64,000 nt of DNA from an uncultured Lachnospiraceae bacterium (GTDB lineage Bacteria; Bacillota; Clostridia; Lachnospirales; Lachnospiraceae). Location: positions 1 through 64,000 of the forward strand of contig CAJTUA010000022.1 of assembly GCA_910579615.1 (NCBI GenBank), written 5' to 3'. The notes below the pieces were generated by a model. The model ran no database searches and was not told the origin of the DNA. It was given only the letters and a program-made list of their open reading frames with translations. The position numbers and the translations under genes are program-made. Below, one piece after another: positions 1 to 7,959 of this stretch (the stretch's first letter is position 1; each line of letters starts with the position of its first letter).

Positions 1-463
1 TAAGCCCCACGGGTGTCGCAAGGGCATTTGCCTTGTCGGGGAGCTGGTGGGCAAGGTAGGTTTCTGTTGCCGCACTGGATTCATAAACAATCTTCCTGAC
101 TTTGCCGCTGCCGATACCGTCCATGAACCCCATGGGCAGGGTCACGATGTGGTGCATTGCCTTTGTCCGCATATTTGCCTGCACCCGGAATGCCGCTAAG
201 TGGGAACACATCAGGGCAACGATATAAATCAGGATTGCAGCCACTGCGAAACTTACCGCCATCCATCCGTTATGGGACAGGTCCTGCACATCCCCGTAAT
301 TCGGAGCCACATCCAAAACTTCTTTGATGACTTTCCAGATGTACACAAACGGGAGCAATGCCACCAGTGCGCTCAGCGCGCTTAAAATCCATGACGCTAT
401 GGTCAGGTACTTATAGCCCCCGGCATACCGAAGGAGCCGCTTTAAATTGGATTCTTTTTTCAA
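1..463 (-). CDS. ABC exporter, N-terminal part (runs off window)
   Basis: This is the N-terminal part (154 codons) of an ABC transporter with fused membrane and ATPase domains; the ATPase lies outside the window. The start is a TTG at 463, chosen because AGGAGG lies 9 bases upstream and no ATG fits. Two hydrophobic segments are visible at about residues 19-43 and 69-92, followed by a cytoplasmic coupling stretch (LPMGFMDGIGSGKVRKIV) that aligns by eye with LPLGTVMDMSSGKMKQIIVD in the exporter at 3753-5534. The tandem GGATGGATGG at residue 66 is intact and the frame stays open. It follows the TetR gene at 639-1256 and a terminator-like hairpin, with an AGTTAG-N6-CTAACT operator in its leader. 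It is probably the first subunit of a heterodimeric multidrug-type exporter; the substrate is unknown. Confidence 0.8.
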   Translation of the reverse strand, partial: MKKESNLKRLLRYAGGYKYLTIASWILSALSALVALLPFVYIWKVIKEVLDVAPNYGDVQDLSHNGWMAVSFAVAAILIYIVALMCSHLAAFRVQANMRTKAMHHIVTLPMGFMDGIGSGKVRKIVYESSAATETYLAHQLPDKANALATPVGL

Positions 464-557
464 AAGTAAGACCTCCTTGTATGTTTTTCTATGATGTCAG
501 CGACATCTATGATAAAGGGAACGCTGCAGTCATTCCCTGTTACCCTTATGAAATATA

Positions 558-575
558 AGTTAGCTTTTACTAACT
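558..575. promoter_or_regulatory. TetR-type operator AGTTAG-N6-CTAACT
   Basis: A perfect 6-bp inverted repeat with a 6-bp spacer lies about 95 bp upstream of the TTG start of the ABC gene. Nearly the same site (one half changed to TTAACT) occurs at 5555-5572 in the equivalent position of the second exporter module. That the motif recurs in both modules is seen directly; binding by one or both adjacent TetR proteins is inferred. Confidence 0.5.
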
Positions 576-588
576 AATAAGGAAAAAT

Positions 589-623
589 ATAATAGAAAGC
601 CCGCAATGCAAACTTTCTATTAT
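589..623 (-). terminator. Hairpin terminator after tetR
   Basis: ATAATAGAAAG and CTTTCTATTAT form an 11-bp perfect stem around a 13-base loop, followed on the minus strand by ATTTTT. It lies just after the stop codon of the TetR gene at 639, so it should separate tetR transcription from the exporter gene, which would then use its own operator-controlled promoter. Confidence 0.65.
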
Positions 624-638
624 CGGCTGTCGAGCGGA

Positions 639-1256
639 TTATTGCCCCATGATCTTCATCCACCCTGCGGTGTAGAAATCATTTAACTGCTGCAAAAACA
701 CCTTTGCGTCTTCAAACGGCATTTTATGGAGAACCATTTCAAAAAAGGCACCGATTAATCCTGTCGCCAGGATATGCTCCAGCCGTTCGTCAATTTCAGG
801 GACAGAAGCCCCAAGCTGTTCCAGAACCTTATAGTATTTATGGGTGGACTCCAATTCAAGCTCCACCATGTCATCGATCATGGAGGCGTATTTTGTACCC
901 TCAGAGCATTTCAGAATCAGATAAAATTCATCCATATGCTCACAGGAAAAACTAAGTAAGTCATACATACACTCAGAAGACATCTTTCCCATCTGCTCCG
1001 GCTGCTTTTCCATGGGCAGGCTTTCAAAATATTCATGCACCTGCCGGTACCGCTCCATCATATATTCATAGGACGGCTCCACCAGGGCTGCGAACAGTTC
1101 TTCCTTGCTGTCGTAATAGCCGTAAAATGCCCCGGTGGTCACGCCTGCCGTTTTGACGATATTCCGCAGGGAAGCAGCCTGGAACCCTTTTTCCATAAAT
1201 TCCGCTTTTGCCGCCGCATGGATCAGCTCCAATGTGTTCCTTTCCGGCTCACTCAT
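639..1256 (-). CDS. TetR/AcrR family regulator
   Basis: A 205-residue TetR-family repressor. The N-terminal helix-turn-helix is clear (about residues 26-52, with ASLRNIVKTAGVTTGAFYGY followed by DSKEELFAALVEP); the C-terminal ligand-binding domain is helical and unassigned. I place the start at the ATG at 1256 (MSEPERN), preceded by GGAAGGGG, rather than 14 codons upstream, because the upstream option runs through a 28-bp operator palindrome. It sits before an ABC exporter subunit at 463, like the tetR/exporter arrangement at 3753-6263, so it probably represses that exporter and itself. Confidence 0.85.
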   Translation of the reverse strand: MSEPERNTLELIHAAAKAEFMEKGFQAASLRNIVKTAGVTTGAFYGYYDSKEELFAALVEPSYEYMMERYRQVHEYFESLPMEKQPEQMGKMSSECMYDLLSFSCEHMDEFYLILKCSEGTKYASMIDDMVELELESTHKYYKVLEQLGASVPEIDERLEHILATGLIGAFFEMVLHKMPFEDAKVFLQQLNDFYTAGWMKIMGQ

Positions 1257-1277
1257 TCTGCCGCACGCCCCTTCCTT

Positions 1278-1305
1278 TGTAACGCTGTTATATATCACTG
1301 TTACA
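1278..1305. promoter_or_regulatory. TetR autoregulatory operator
   Basis: A 28-bp imperfect palindrome begins TGTAAC and ends GTTACA, with 11 of 14 half-site positions matching. It overlaps the tetR promoter region (TATATATCA) immediately upstream of the chosen start at 1256. The half-site differs from the AGTTAG motif in front of the exporter, so one repressor may use two site types, or the two sites may bind different TetR proteins. Confidence 0.5.
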
Positions 1306-1430
1306 CAGTATAGGTCAAGCCGGAGCTTTTGTCAAGAGGATAAAATAAATTTCATCTGAATGTCCAAATCCTATTTTAATTTTCCCTGCATTTTTATACC
1401 ATTTGCAATACCGGATATTCCGCAAAAAAG

Positions 1431-1471
1431 AAAAGCCCCTGCCCACACTCCAAGTGTGTCAGAAGCCTTTT
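1431..1471. terminator. Bidirectional hairpin terminator
   Basis: A long imperfect stem (AAAAG...CACACT paired with AGTGTG...CTTTT, small internal loops) has a T-rich tail on both strands; on the minus strand the tail reads CTTTTCTTTTTT. It closes the minus-strand unit made of the exporter pair 2020-5534 and the gene remnant at 1488-1721. Confidence 0.65.
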
Positions 1472-1487
1472 CTTTCCCCTAAATCCG

Positions 1488-1721
1488 CTATGCCTTAATC
1501 ACCATCCCGTTCTTAAAGGTAAACCAGACATCATCCCTGCCAAGACCGTCGCATAATCCACCAACGGTCCGCTTCCATGGACACGCAGGCGTAGGCTGCG
1601 ACTTTCTGCCGCACCCGGCGCAGGTATAGGTGTAGACCGCTTTTTTGTTCAGCATCCCCGGGTGTTCCTTCCACCATTTCTTCCGGCACTGCGCAGAGCA
1701 GTACCCGACCTCCCGCTCCAA
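1488..1721 (-). pseudogene. Remnant of zinc-ribbon protein
   Basis: A 77-codon open frame that starts with TTG directly after an in-frame stop and has no good ribosome binding site. It contains YCSAQCRKKWWKEHP and CAGCGRK, the paired-cysteine, WW-containing C-terminal pattern I associate with small zinc-ribbon/HTH proteins common in Lachnospiraceae. The N-terminal helix-turn-helix half is missing, and the sequence after the second Cys pair no longer looks like the family. The upstream stretch 1722-2016 has an 82-codon open frame with six cysteines that I cannot assign; it may be part of the same decayed locus. I read the region as gene debris between two exporter modules. Confidence 0.4.
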
Positions 1722-2019
1722 TGGAGCTTAACTGTAAGCGGGATATTCATTTCATGTATCTTTACCGTAACGGACAGGTCACCCGGCATAATATAGGCAC
1801 TCCCGTCCTTTCTCCCTGCTCCATGCGCCCTTCACGGCAGTGGTGTATTTCCGGCTCGTATTCCGGGGACTTGCCTGATTCACTACACAGGGCGCAGCAG
1901 ATATTCCTTTCATCCTTTTCTCTGCAATCCATCATAACACCACTTTTTACAGGAGCCGCCATGCAGCCCCTTATTCTGCCTGCACCCCGCACAGCTTTAT
2001 CAAAACACATACCCAAATC

Positions 2020-3756
2020 CTATGCATTCAGCTTCCAACTGATAGCCTCTTTCCTTCCAAGCACGAAATCCGCATAGATGCCTTTCTGCCCGATCAGTTC
2101 CTCATGTTTTCCTTTCTGGACAATGCGGCCCTCATCCACCACAAGTATCTGGTCTGCGTTCCGCACGGTCTTCAGCCTGTGGGCTATCATGATGATGGTC
2201 TTATCCCTGGTCAGTTCCTCAATCGCCTTCTGCAGCCGGTCCTCGTTCTCCGGGTCCACATTGGCGGTCGCCTCGTCAAGGATAACAATGGGGGCGTCCT
2301 TCAGCATCGCCCTTGCGATGGAAATCCGTTGCTTCTCCCCACCGGAAAGGGATGCGCCGCCTTCTCCGATGACCGTATCGTACCCGTCAGGGAGGGCTTC
2401 AATGAAATCTGCACAGCAGGCTTTCCTCGCCGCCTCCACCACTTCCGCATGAGTCGCCTGCGGCCTGCCGAACTTGATGTTGTTCTCAATCGTGTCCGCA
2501 AATAAATATACATTCTGAAACACCATGCTGATCTGCTCCATCAGGGACTCCAGCGTGTATTCCCGCACATCCTTCCCGCCAATCTTTACGCTGCCGCTGT
2601 CCACATCCCAAAAGCGGGCAATCAGGTTGCACAGCGTGGTCTTGCCGGAACCGGAAGGTCCGATGACTGCCGTGGTAGTCCTGTCAGGGAGCATCACATC
2701 AATGCCATGCAGGATTTCCTTGTTTTCATAGGAAAAATGCACATTATCAAATTCAATCCCATGGCTCTTTGGAGAAAACGTCTTCCCCTTCTCATCCATC
2801 TGCTCCATTTCCTCCGTCTGCAAAGTACGGTCAATGCTTGCCGAGGCAAGGCGCAGCATGGACATTCCCATGCCGAACAATTTGATCTGCCCGAACACAA
2901 GGAAGGACATCACAATGCACATCAGCGCATTGGCAATAGGCATCGTGCCATTTGCCCAGCAGAAAATTGATACGAACATCATGGCAATCCCCGCAATCTG
3001 AAGCACCAGCTCCTGGAAGATTGTATAAGGCGTCATCAGCTTTTCCATGTCAAGGTTGCTCTTCCTGTTAAATTCCAAGGCATCCTGCGCCCTTTTATCT
3101 CCCTTGCCGCTTAAATGAAAGGATTTGACGATGCCCATCCCCTGCACATATTCCAAGACTGCAGAGGTGAGTGCCGTCTGCGACTTCTGTGCATTCGGCG
3201 CGATAGCCGCGGACTTTTTCTCCATGGACGAGACAATTAAGAAATATACGAAAATGCCTGCTGCAACGACCAGCCCCACGCGCCATTCGAATATCAGGAT
3301 CATCGCTGTAAAGACAACCGTCCCGATCAGACCGCCCATGATATCCACCAACACCATAGGGACCAGCATCTCAATATTCCCAAGCACCGTGGTGCATACG
3401 CCGGTCACTTCGCCAAGGCTGTTCTCGTTGAAGAATCCCATTGGTACGCCTTTTAAGAGATTGCCGATTTTAATCCTCTCATTTGCCGCCATGAAATACC
3501 CTGCGTGTGTCTGCTGATTCTTGGAAAAAGCAGTCGTCACCGCATTGCCGATAATGCTGACTGCCATAAATGCCAATGCCATCCAAGCCGCATCATTTCC
3601 TGTGTTTCCCTGCGTCAGAGCCACGATTACAAAATAGATGGCGCTGACCTCCAGCATATGGAACACTGCATTTAAAAATTTTACTGCTACAGACTTATTG
3701 ATATTTGCCCGCTCCACGCCGGCAAACCGCCATATTTTTCTGAATGCTTCTATCAT
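2020..3756 (-). CDS. ABC exporter ATP-binding/permease subunit B
   Basis: A 578-residue fused ABC exporter half-transporter: a six-helix membrane domain over roughly the first 310 residues, then a nucleotide-binding domain. Visible motifs are Walker A (GPSGSGKTTL), Q-loop (SMVFQNVYLF), signature (LSGGEKQR), Walker B (PIVILDEATANVD) and H-loop (IAHRLKTV). Its ATG overlaps the stop of the upstream exporter gene by 4 bp (3753-3756), so the two are translationally coupled and very likely form a heterodimer. Export of a drug, peptide or lipid is inferred from family and from the TetR gene at 5628-6263; the substrate cannot be read from sequence. Catalytic Glu follows Walker B in both subunits, so neither site is obviously degenerate. 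Confidence 0.92.
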   Translation of the reverse strand: MIEAFRKIWRFAGVERANINKSVAVKFLNAVFHMLEVSAIYFVIVALTQGNTGNDAAWMALAFMAVSIIGNAVTTAFSKNQQTHAGYFMAANERIKIGNLLKGVPMGFFNENSLGEVTGVCTTVLGNIEMLVPMVLVDIMGGLIGTVVFTAMILIFEWRVGLVVAAGIFVYFLIVSSMEKKSAAIAPNAQKSQTALTSAVLEYVQGMGIVKSFHLSGKGDKRAQDALEFNRKSNLDMEKLMTPYTIFQELVLQIAGIAMMFVSIFCWANGTMPIANALMCIVMSFLVFGQIKLFGMGMSMLRLASASIDRTLQTEEMEQMDEKGKTFSPKSHGIEFDNVHFSYENKEILHGIDVMLPDRTTTAVIGPSGSGKTTLCNLIARFWDVDSGSVKIGGKDVREYTLESLMEQISMVFQNVYLFADTIENNIKFGRPQATHAEVVEAARKACCADFIEALPDGYDTVIGEGGASLSGGEKQRISIARAMLKDAPIVILDEATANVDPENEDRLQKAIEELTRDKTIIMIAHRLKTVRNADQILVVDEGRIVQKGKHEELIGQKGIYADFVLGRKEAISWKLNA

Positions 3757-5534
3757 GCCACATCACCGTCCTTTGCACCGATATGCGCCTGCCACATGGA
3801 TTCATAGAGAGGGCAGGTCTTTCTTAATTCCTCATGTTTTCCGACCGCTTCTATCCTGCCGTCCTTTACCACAACAATTTTATCTGCATCCTTGATGGTG
3901 GAAAGCCTGTGGGCAATCACGATCACCGTTTTGCCCCGTACCAGCTTTGCAATCGCTTTCTGGATGACTGCCTCATTTTCAGGGTCAATATACGCGGTGG
4001 CCTCATCCAGTATCACGATGGGCGCATCCTTCAGCATTGCCCTCGCTATGGCAATCCTCTGACGTTCACCGCCCGAAAGGTGTGCGCCGCCTCCGCCAAC
4101 ATTTGTTTCATATCCTTTTTCCAGGGAGCGGATAAAGGCATCGCACCCCGCAGCTTTGGCAGCCGCTTCCACTTCCTTATCTGATGCGGACAGCCTGCCC
4201 ATGCGGATATTTTCCCGGACGCTCTCGTCAAACAGATAATTATCCTGGGATACAAATGCCACCTGGTCATAGAGCTGTTCCAGCGGAATCTTCTTTTCAT
4301 CCACGCCGCCCATGGAAACCGTCCCGTCCTTTACATCCCAAAAACCGGCGATGAGTTTTGCAATGGTGGATTTGCCGGAACCGGAAGGCCCCACCAGCGC
4401 TGTCATTCTCCCCGCGGGGATAGAAAGGCTCACATCACGCAGGATATTCTTATCTTCATGGTAACCGAAGGAAACATGGGACAGTTCAATATCCGTGCCT
4501 TTGATACGTGCTTCCTTGCCCCCATGCTGCTGTTCCTCTGCGGAAAGAAGCTCATCCACAGATGCCACCGTTGTGCCGACCGTAGCAAGCGTGTCTACAA
4601 AATTCATAGCGGCAATGAGCGGCCCCGCAATGCCAAGGGACAGTATGATGACCATGATAAAGGTTTCCACCGGCAGGCTTCCATTCCTGTACCAGAGCCA
4701 GCCCACCGGAAGGATTGTAACCAGCGAGGCAGGCACAATGGAATAACCCATAGACACTCCAAACTGGCTTTTTTTCATCCAATTGTAGTAATAGGCGGCA
4801 TTTGCCTTTACCCGGTCTGCGAATTTCGCATAAGATGACTTTCCCTGGTTAAACGCCTTGATGACCTCGATGCCGCCTATGTATTCCACGATAGTCCCGT
4901 TCATCTCCTGTGTAGTCTTCACTGCGCCTTCATAATTCTTCGCATAACTCCCCATAACCGACATCATGAATGCCATACCAACCGGGAGCGTCACGATGGA
5001 CAAAAGCGCCATGCGCCAATCCAGAACAAACAGGCAGACCACGATAAAAAGCGGCCCCGCAATATTGGCAGTCAGCTCCGGGAACAGATGGGCAAGTGTG
5101 GTCTCCATGCCGTCCACCTGATCCACGATGATCTGCTTCATCTTCCCGCTGGACATATCCATGACCGTCCCAAGGGGCAGCTTCGGCAGTTTTTCCAGTA
5201 TTCTCTGCCGGATATTCTTCAGAATGGAAAAGGTCGCCTTGTGGGACACGGACAATGCCATATTGTAAAGAAGCGTGCGTGCGGCATACCCCGCCAGTCC
5301 CAGACCTAACCATGGCAGATAAAAGGACAGATCCTTTTCCCCAGCCAGCATGCCGATGATAACCTGTGCCGCCGCAAAATAGGGCAGCATCCCCAGCACG
5401 ACAGCAGTGAGTGCGCTTATGACCGCTCCGATCAGGCGGCCATGTTCGTCTTTTCCCCAGCCCCATATGCGGAGCAGTGGATTTTGTGAAGCATAAGAAC
5501 TGCCCGCAGGGCGTTCTGTTCGTTGCTTTTGCAT
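3753..5534 (-). CDS. ABC exporter ATP-binding/permease subunit A
   Basis: A 593-residue partner of the gene at 2020-3756, with the same layout: membrane domain to about residue 320, then Walker A (GPSGSGKSTI), signature (LSGGERQR), Walker B (IVILDEATAYIDPE) and H-loop (IAHRLSTI). The start ATG at 5534 has AAGGAGGAA at good spacing. The leader carries a near-copy of the AGTTAG-N6-CTAACT operator at 5555-5572. It is the first gene of the second TetR/exporter module. Its membrane domain resembles that of the truncated gene at 1-463, so the two modules look like paralogues in tandem. Confidence 0.92.
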   Translation of the reverse strand: MQKQRTERPAGSSYASQNPLLRIWGWGKDEHGRLIGAVISALTAVVLGMLPYFAAAQVIIGMLAGEKDLSFYLPWLGLGLAGYAARTLLYNMALSVSHKATFSILKNIRQRILEKLPKLPLGTVMDMSSGKMKQIIVDQVDGMETTLAHLFPELTANIAGPLFIVVCLFVLDWRMALLSIVTLPVGMAFMMSVMGSYAKNYEGAVKTTQEMNGTIVEYIGGIEVIKAFNQGKSSYAKFADRVKANAAYYYNWMKKSQFGVSMGYSIVPASLVTILPVGWLWYRNGSLPVETFIMVIILSLGIAGPLIAAMNFVDTLATVGTTVASVDELLSAEEQQHGGKEARIKGTDIELSHVSFGYHEDKNILRDVSLSIPAGRMTALVGPSGSGKSTIAKLIAGFWDVKDGTVSMGGVDEKKIPLEQLYDQVAFVSQDNYLFDESVRENIRMGRLSASDKEVEAAAKAAGCDAFIRSLEKGYETNVGGGGAHLSGGERQRIAIARAMLKDAPIVILDEATAYIDPENEAVIQKAIAKLVRGKTVIVIAHRLSTIKDADKIVVVKDGRIEAVGKHEELRKTCPLYESMWQAHIGAKDGDVA

Positions 5535-5554
5535 AATCAGTTCCTCCTTATTTT

Positions 5555-5572
5555 AGTTAGTTTTCGTTAACT
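5555..5572. promoter_or_regulatory. TetR-type operator AGTTAG-N6-TTAACT
   Basis: The counterpart of the site at 558-575, about 20 bp upstream of the exporter start at 5534. Reading toward each exporter, the two sites share AAGTTA, a 6-bp spacer and ACTAACTAA with few differences. Sharing suggests cross-regulation of the two modules; this is inference. Confidence 0.5.
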
Positions 5573-5584
5573 TATTGGTTTATT

Positions 5585-5623
5585 TTAAGGCTGCCTGACT
5601 GTTGCCAGTTCTGGCAGCCTTAA
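5585..5623 (-). terminator. Hairpin between tetR and exporter
   Basis: TTAAGGCTGCC and GGCAGCCTTAA form an 11-bp perfect stem around a 17-base loop, with an A/T-rich tail on the minus strand. It follows the tetR stop at 5628 and mirrors the terminator at 589-623 in the other module. Confidence 0.55.
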
Positions 5624-5627
5624 GAAC

Positions 5628-6263
5628 TTATTTTGTTTCCGCCGTTTCTTCCCCGACGATTGCCAAAAATCCTCCATGGTGGTATTTCCCCATCATGGCG
5701 ACATATTTCTTTGCGTCTTCCCTGTCCATCCCATGGCGGACCACTTCGAAGATGCCTTCAAAATAACCAGTGACCATCATATGATAAAATTCCGCAGTCA
5801 GCCCGCCCGCAGGTTCCAGACGGGAGCCTGTTGCCTCCAGCCACTTCCATGTGTATTCCTCTTCCATGGATACCAGCCCGTTCACAAAATTACAGAACTT
5901 CGTGCCATGGGAAGCATCCAACAGCAAACGGAATTCGTCAAAATGGTCGTAGATGTAATCCACCATTCCAAGCATCGCATCAGAAGAATACTTCCCAACC
6001 TCCCGGCGCTGGACATCGCTGTCAAAAGAATGGAATGTTTCCTGCACATCCAGACACCGGGACATGAACTCTTCTGAAACCGGCTCCACAATGGCGGCAA
6101 ACAGCCCTTCCTTATCTTTAAAGCGGACGTAAATGGAATTGGTACTTGTTTTTGCTTCTGCGGCAATCGTCCGCAGGGAGGCATCTGTGTAGCCTTTTTC
6201 GAGGAATTCCTTTTTTGCGCATTCCAGTATCCTCTCATACACGCCCTCAATCTGCTTTGCCAC
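5628..6263 (-). CDS. TetR/AcrR family regulator
   Basis: A 211-residue TetR-type repressor. The N-terminal HTH is seen in ASLRTIAAEAKTSTNSIYVRF, followed by KDKEGLFAAIVEPV, which matches the same position of the regulator at 639-1256. I choose a GTG start at 6263 because GGGAAGG lies 7-8 bases upstream; an upstream TTG at 6311 extends the frame but has no ribosome binding site. A weak inverted repeat at about 6286-6307 may be an autoregulatory site. It precedes the exporter pair 2020-5534 and is its probable regulator. Confidence 0.85.
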   Translation of the reverse strand: MAKQIEGVYERILECAKKEFLEKGYTDASLRTIAAEAKTSTNSIYVRFKDKEGLFAAIVEPVSEEFMSRCLDVQETFHSFDSDVQRREVGKYSSDAMLGMVDYIYDHFDEFRLLLDASHGTKFCNFVNGLVSMEEEYTWKWLEATGSRLEPAGGLTAEFYHMMVTGYFEGIFEVVRHGMDREDAKKYVAMMGKYHHGGFLAIVGEETAETK

Positions 6264-6514
6264 CTGTTCACCTTCCCTCTTTAATAACAGTGTTTCATAA
6301 CGATGTTTCAATTATAATTCAGAAAAACACAGTTGTCAAGAGGATTTTCTGAAAAATCCAATCCCGCAGCGGGGTAGAAAGTAAGAGAGCGACAAATACT
6401 TATTTATCGGCGCAGTTATCGCATGATTTAGAAAAGTTTGGGGCATTGTATCTGTTGTTATGTCGGTGCTGTTTTGCTCCTTAAAAGCACATCGAATAAA
6501 TAAGGAGGATTTTT
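6264..6514. other. Divergent intergenic region
   Basis: This 250-bp gap separates a leftward tetR gene from a rightward small membrane protein gene and must hold promoters for both. GTCAAGAGGAT at 6334-6345 also occurs upstream of the tetR gene at 639 (about 1330). I see no coding sequence. Confidence 0.4.
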
Positions 6515-6733
6515 ATGAAATTTTTATCTAATTTGTTCTTGGTTTTGGCTGTTCTTCTGTCGGATGTGATGTGCGCTGTTGTTGCATATAACTATTGTGA
6601 CATGGTGTGGGGCATCAAATATGCTGGTTATAGTGCTCCAGCTTCGACAGCATTCCTGGTAGCAATTCCTTTTATGATTGCTATTGTGGTATGTGTTGTA
6701 ATTGCACTATATTTTAAAAAGAGAACAACCTAA
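6515..6733 (+). CDS. Small two-helix membrane protein
   Basis: A 72-residue protein of unknown function, one of the few plus-strand genes. The start is supported by AAGGAGG, 6 bases before the ATG. Residues 5-24 (FLVLAVLLSDVMCAVVAYNY) and about 45-66 (AFLVAIPFMIAIVVCVVIAL) are hydrophobic, and the protein ends in the basic tail KKRTT, so a hairpin with both ends in the cytoplasm is likely. It converges on the amidase gene at 6744 and is not in an operon. Codon use is more AT-rich than the surrounding minus-strand genes. I do not recognise a family. Confidence 0.7.
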   Translation: MKFLSNLFLVLAVLLSDVMCAVVAYNYCDMVWGIKYAGYSAPASTAFLVAIPFMIAIVVCVVIALYFKKRTT

Positions 6734-6743
6734 CAACTTCCCA

Positions 6744-7829
6744 TCAACGCACCGTCCGGATTAAGGTATCATATCCAAGCTGACGAAGCCTTCTTTGTGC
6801 GTTCCTCGCTTCCCTTTCAGTTTCATAATACCCGGTCACAACCGCGTAGAACTTTTTGTAAAGCTGAATCATGGACGAAAAACCATCCCGCTCCATCTTT
6901 CTGCGTTGGCGCAGCGCATTCTGGTAATTCCGGTACAGTCCGGTCTGAACCACATAACATGGCCTGCAGTCATCATCGTCATCGTCATCGTCATCATCAT
7001 CGTCAATGCAGACACACCTTCCGGACAAACGCCTTCCAATCTGCATTTCTTCATCCACAGGCGGAATCGAATCCTGCGTGCTGTCCTGCGACTGCCAGTC
7101 AATGGAAGGGCTTTCCGGCTGTTCTGTGGCCGTCTGGGTGAAACGTTTTTCAACCGCCGCACTGGCTACCACACTTCCTGCCGCGCCAGCCCGCCCTGCC
7201 ATATGTTCCAAAGGAAACGCAGACGCTGCAACCGCCCTGTTGTCCTGTCCTGCCGTATTTACGCCCGCCGCGGTCCGCCTTGCAGACACCAACCCGTTAT
7301 CCTGCAGCGTATTTAAAATCGCATAGGCGATTGCCTGCGCCACATCGTCAAAATTTCCATCAAAAATCGCATTATCCATGTCACTGTCAATAAAGCCTGC
7401 TTCCACCAAAAGCGCAGGCATCTTTGTGCGCCGCAGCACCGCAAGGTCGCGCCTTATTTCCGTACCAATGTTCTTAAACCCGACCCCTGCAAGCGCTTCA
7501 TTGATGGCATCCGCCATCTCTTTTTTTATGCCGCTGTTATCAAAAATTAATGTCTGCACACCATTGTACTGATTGCGGTATTCTGCTGCATTGCGGTGGA
7601 TGGAAACAAAAAGGTCTGCCCCCGCCTCATTTGCAATCTGTGCTTTGCGCAGCGGTGAATCGTAAACATCCTCCACACGCGTGTAGCCAACATCCACCCC
7701 ATTGTTTTGCAGGATTTCCCCTACAGCAAGCGTAAGATTTAAATTATCCGTCTTTTCCTTACGATTTCCATCCGTTGCGCCGTTGTCATAACCGCCGTGC
7801 CCGGCATCCAGATATACGGTATAAGCCAT
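6744..7829 (-). CDS. N-acetylmuramoyl-L-alanine amidase with SPOR-like domain
   Basis: A 361-residue cell-wall hydrolase of the Amidase_3 type, which cuts the bond between N-acetylmuramic acid and L-alanine in peptidoglycan. The zinc site is visible: His11 in LDAGHGGYDNGA, Glu25, the His of VSIHRNA, and the catalytic Glu of LLVEAGFIDSD. After a Ser/Thr/Gln-rich linker (about residues 180-275) comes a run of twelve Asp flanked by Cys residues, then a C-terminal stretch of about 70 residues beginning CYVVQTGLYRNYQNALRQ, which resembles a SPOR peptidoglycan-binding repeat. No signal peptide is seen, as in several Clostridia amidases linked to sporulation or non-classical export. It is monocistronic, with only a short gap to the next gene. 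Confidence 0.85.
   Translation of the reverse strand: MAYTVYLDAGHGGYDNGATDGNRKEKTDNLNLTLAVGEILQNNGVDVGYTRVEDVYDSPLRKAQIANEAGADLFVSIHRNAAEYRNQYNGVQTLIFDNSGIKKEMADAINEALAGVGFKNIGTEIRRDLAVLRRTKMPALLVEAGFIDSDMDNAIFDGNFDDVAQAIAYAILNTLQDNGLVSARRTAAGVNTAGQDNRAVAASAFPLEHMAGRAGAAGSVVASAAVEKRFTQTATEQPESPSIDWQSQDSTQDSIPPVDEEMQIGRRLSGRCVCIDDDDDDDDDDDDCRPCYVVQTGLYRNYQNALRQRRKMERDGFSSMIQLYKKFYAVVTGYYETEREARNAQRRLRQLGYDTLIRTVR
6969..7004 (-). repeat. GAY codon tract encoding 12 Asp
   Basis: Twelve consecutive Asp codons, a mix of GAT and GAC, inside the amidase gene. The mixed codons suggest protein-level selection rather than a simple slippage run, although the tract could still change length in steps of 3. 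It is bounded by C-V-C-I before and C-R-P-C after. Confidence 0.9.
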
Positions 7830-7959
7830 ATTTTTCCCTCATTTCTGCAAAAATGCTTATGGCAGTTTTTCTAAAATACCCCGGATTCCTGGGATGCTCT
7901 TAAAAAAACTGTTTTCCACACAGCATATGCGGCAGAAAGAAAAATGTGCCTGTTTTCTT

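Noticed and set aside
81..266. A possible frameshift in the first ABC gene, suggested by a short out-of-frame open frame.
   Set aside because: Re-reading the minus strand shows the tandem GGATGGATGG intact and the TTG-started frame open from 463 to the window edge.
6869..7162. An open frame with an M-T-M-T-M-T tract.
   Set aside because: It is the out-of-frame reading of the Asp tract in the amidase gene.
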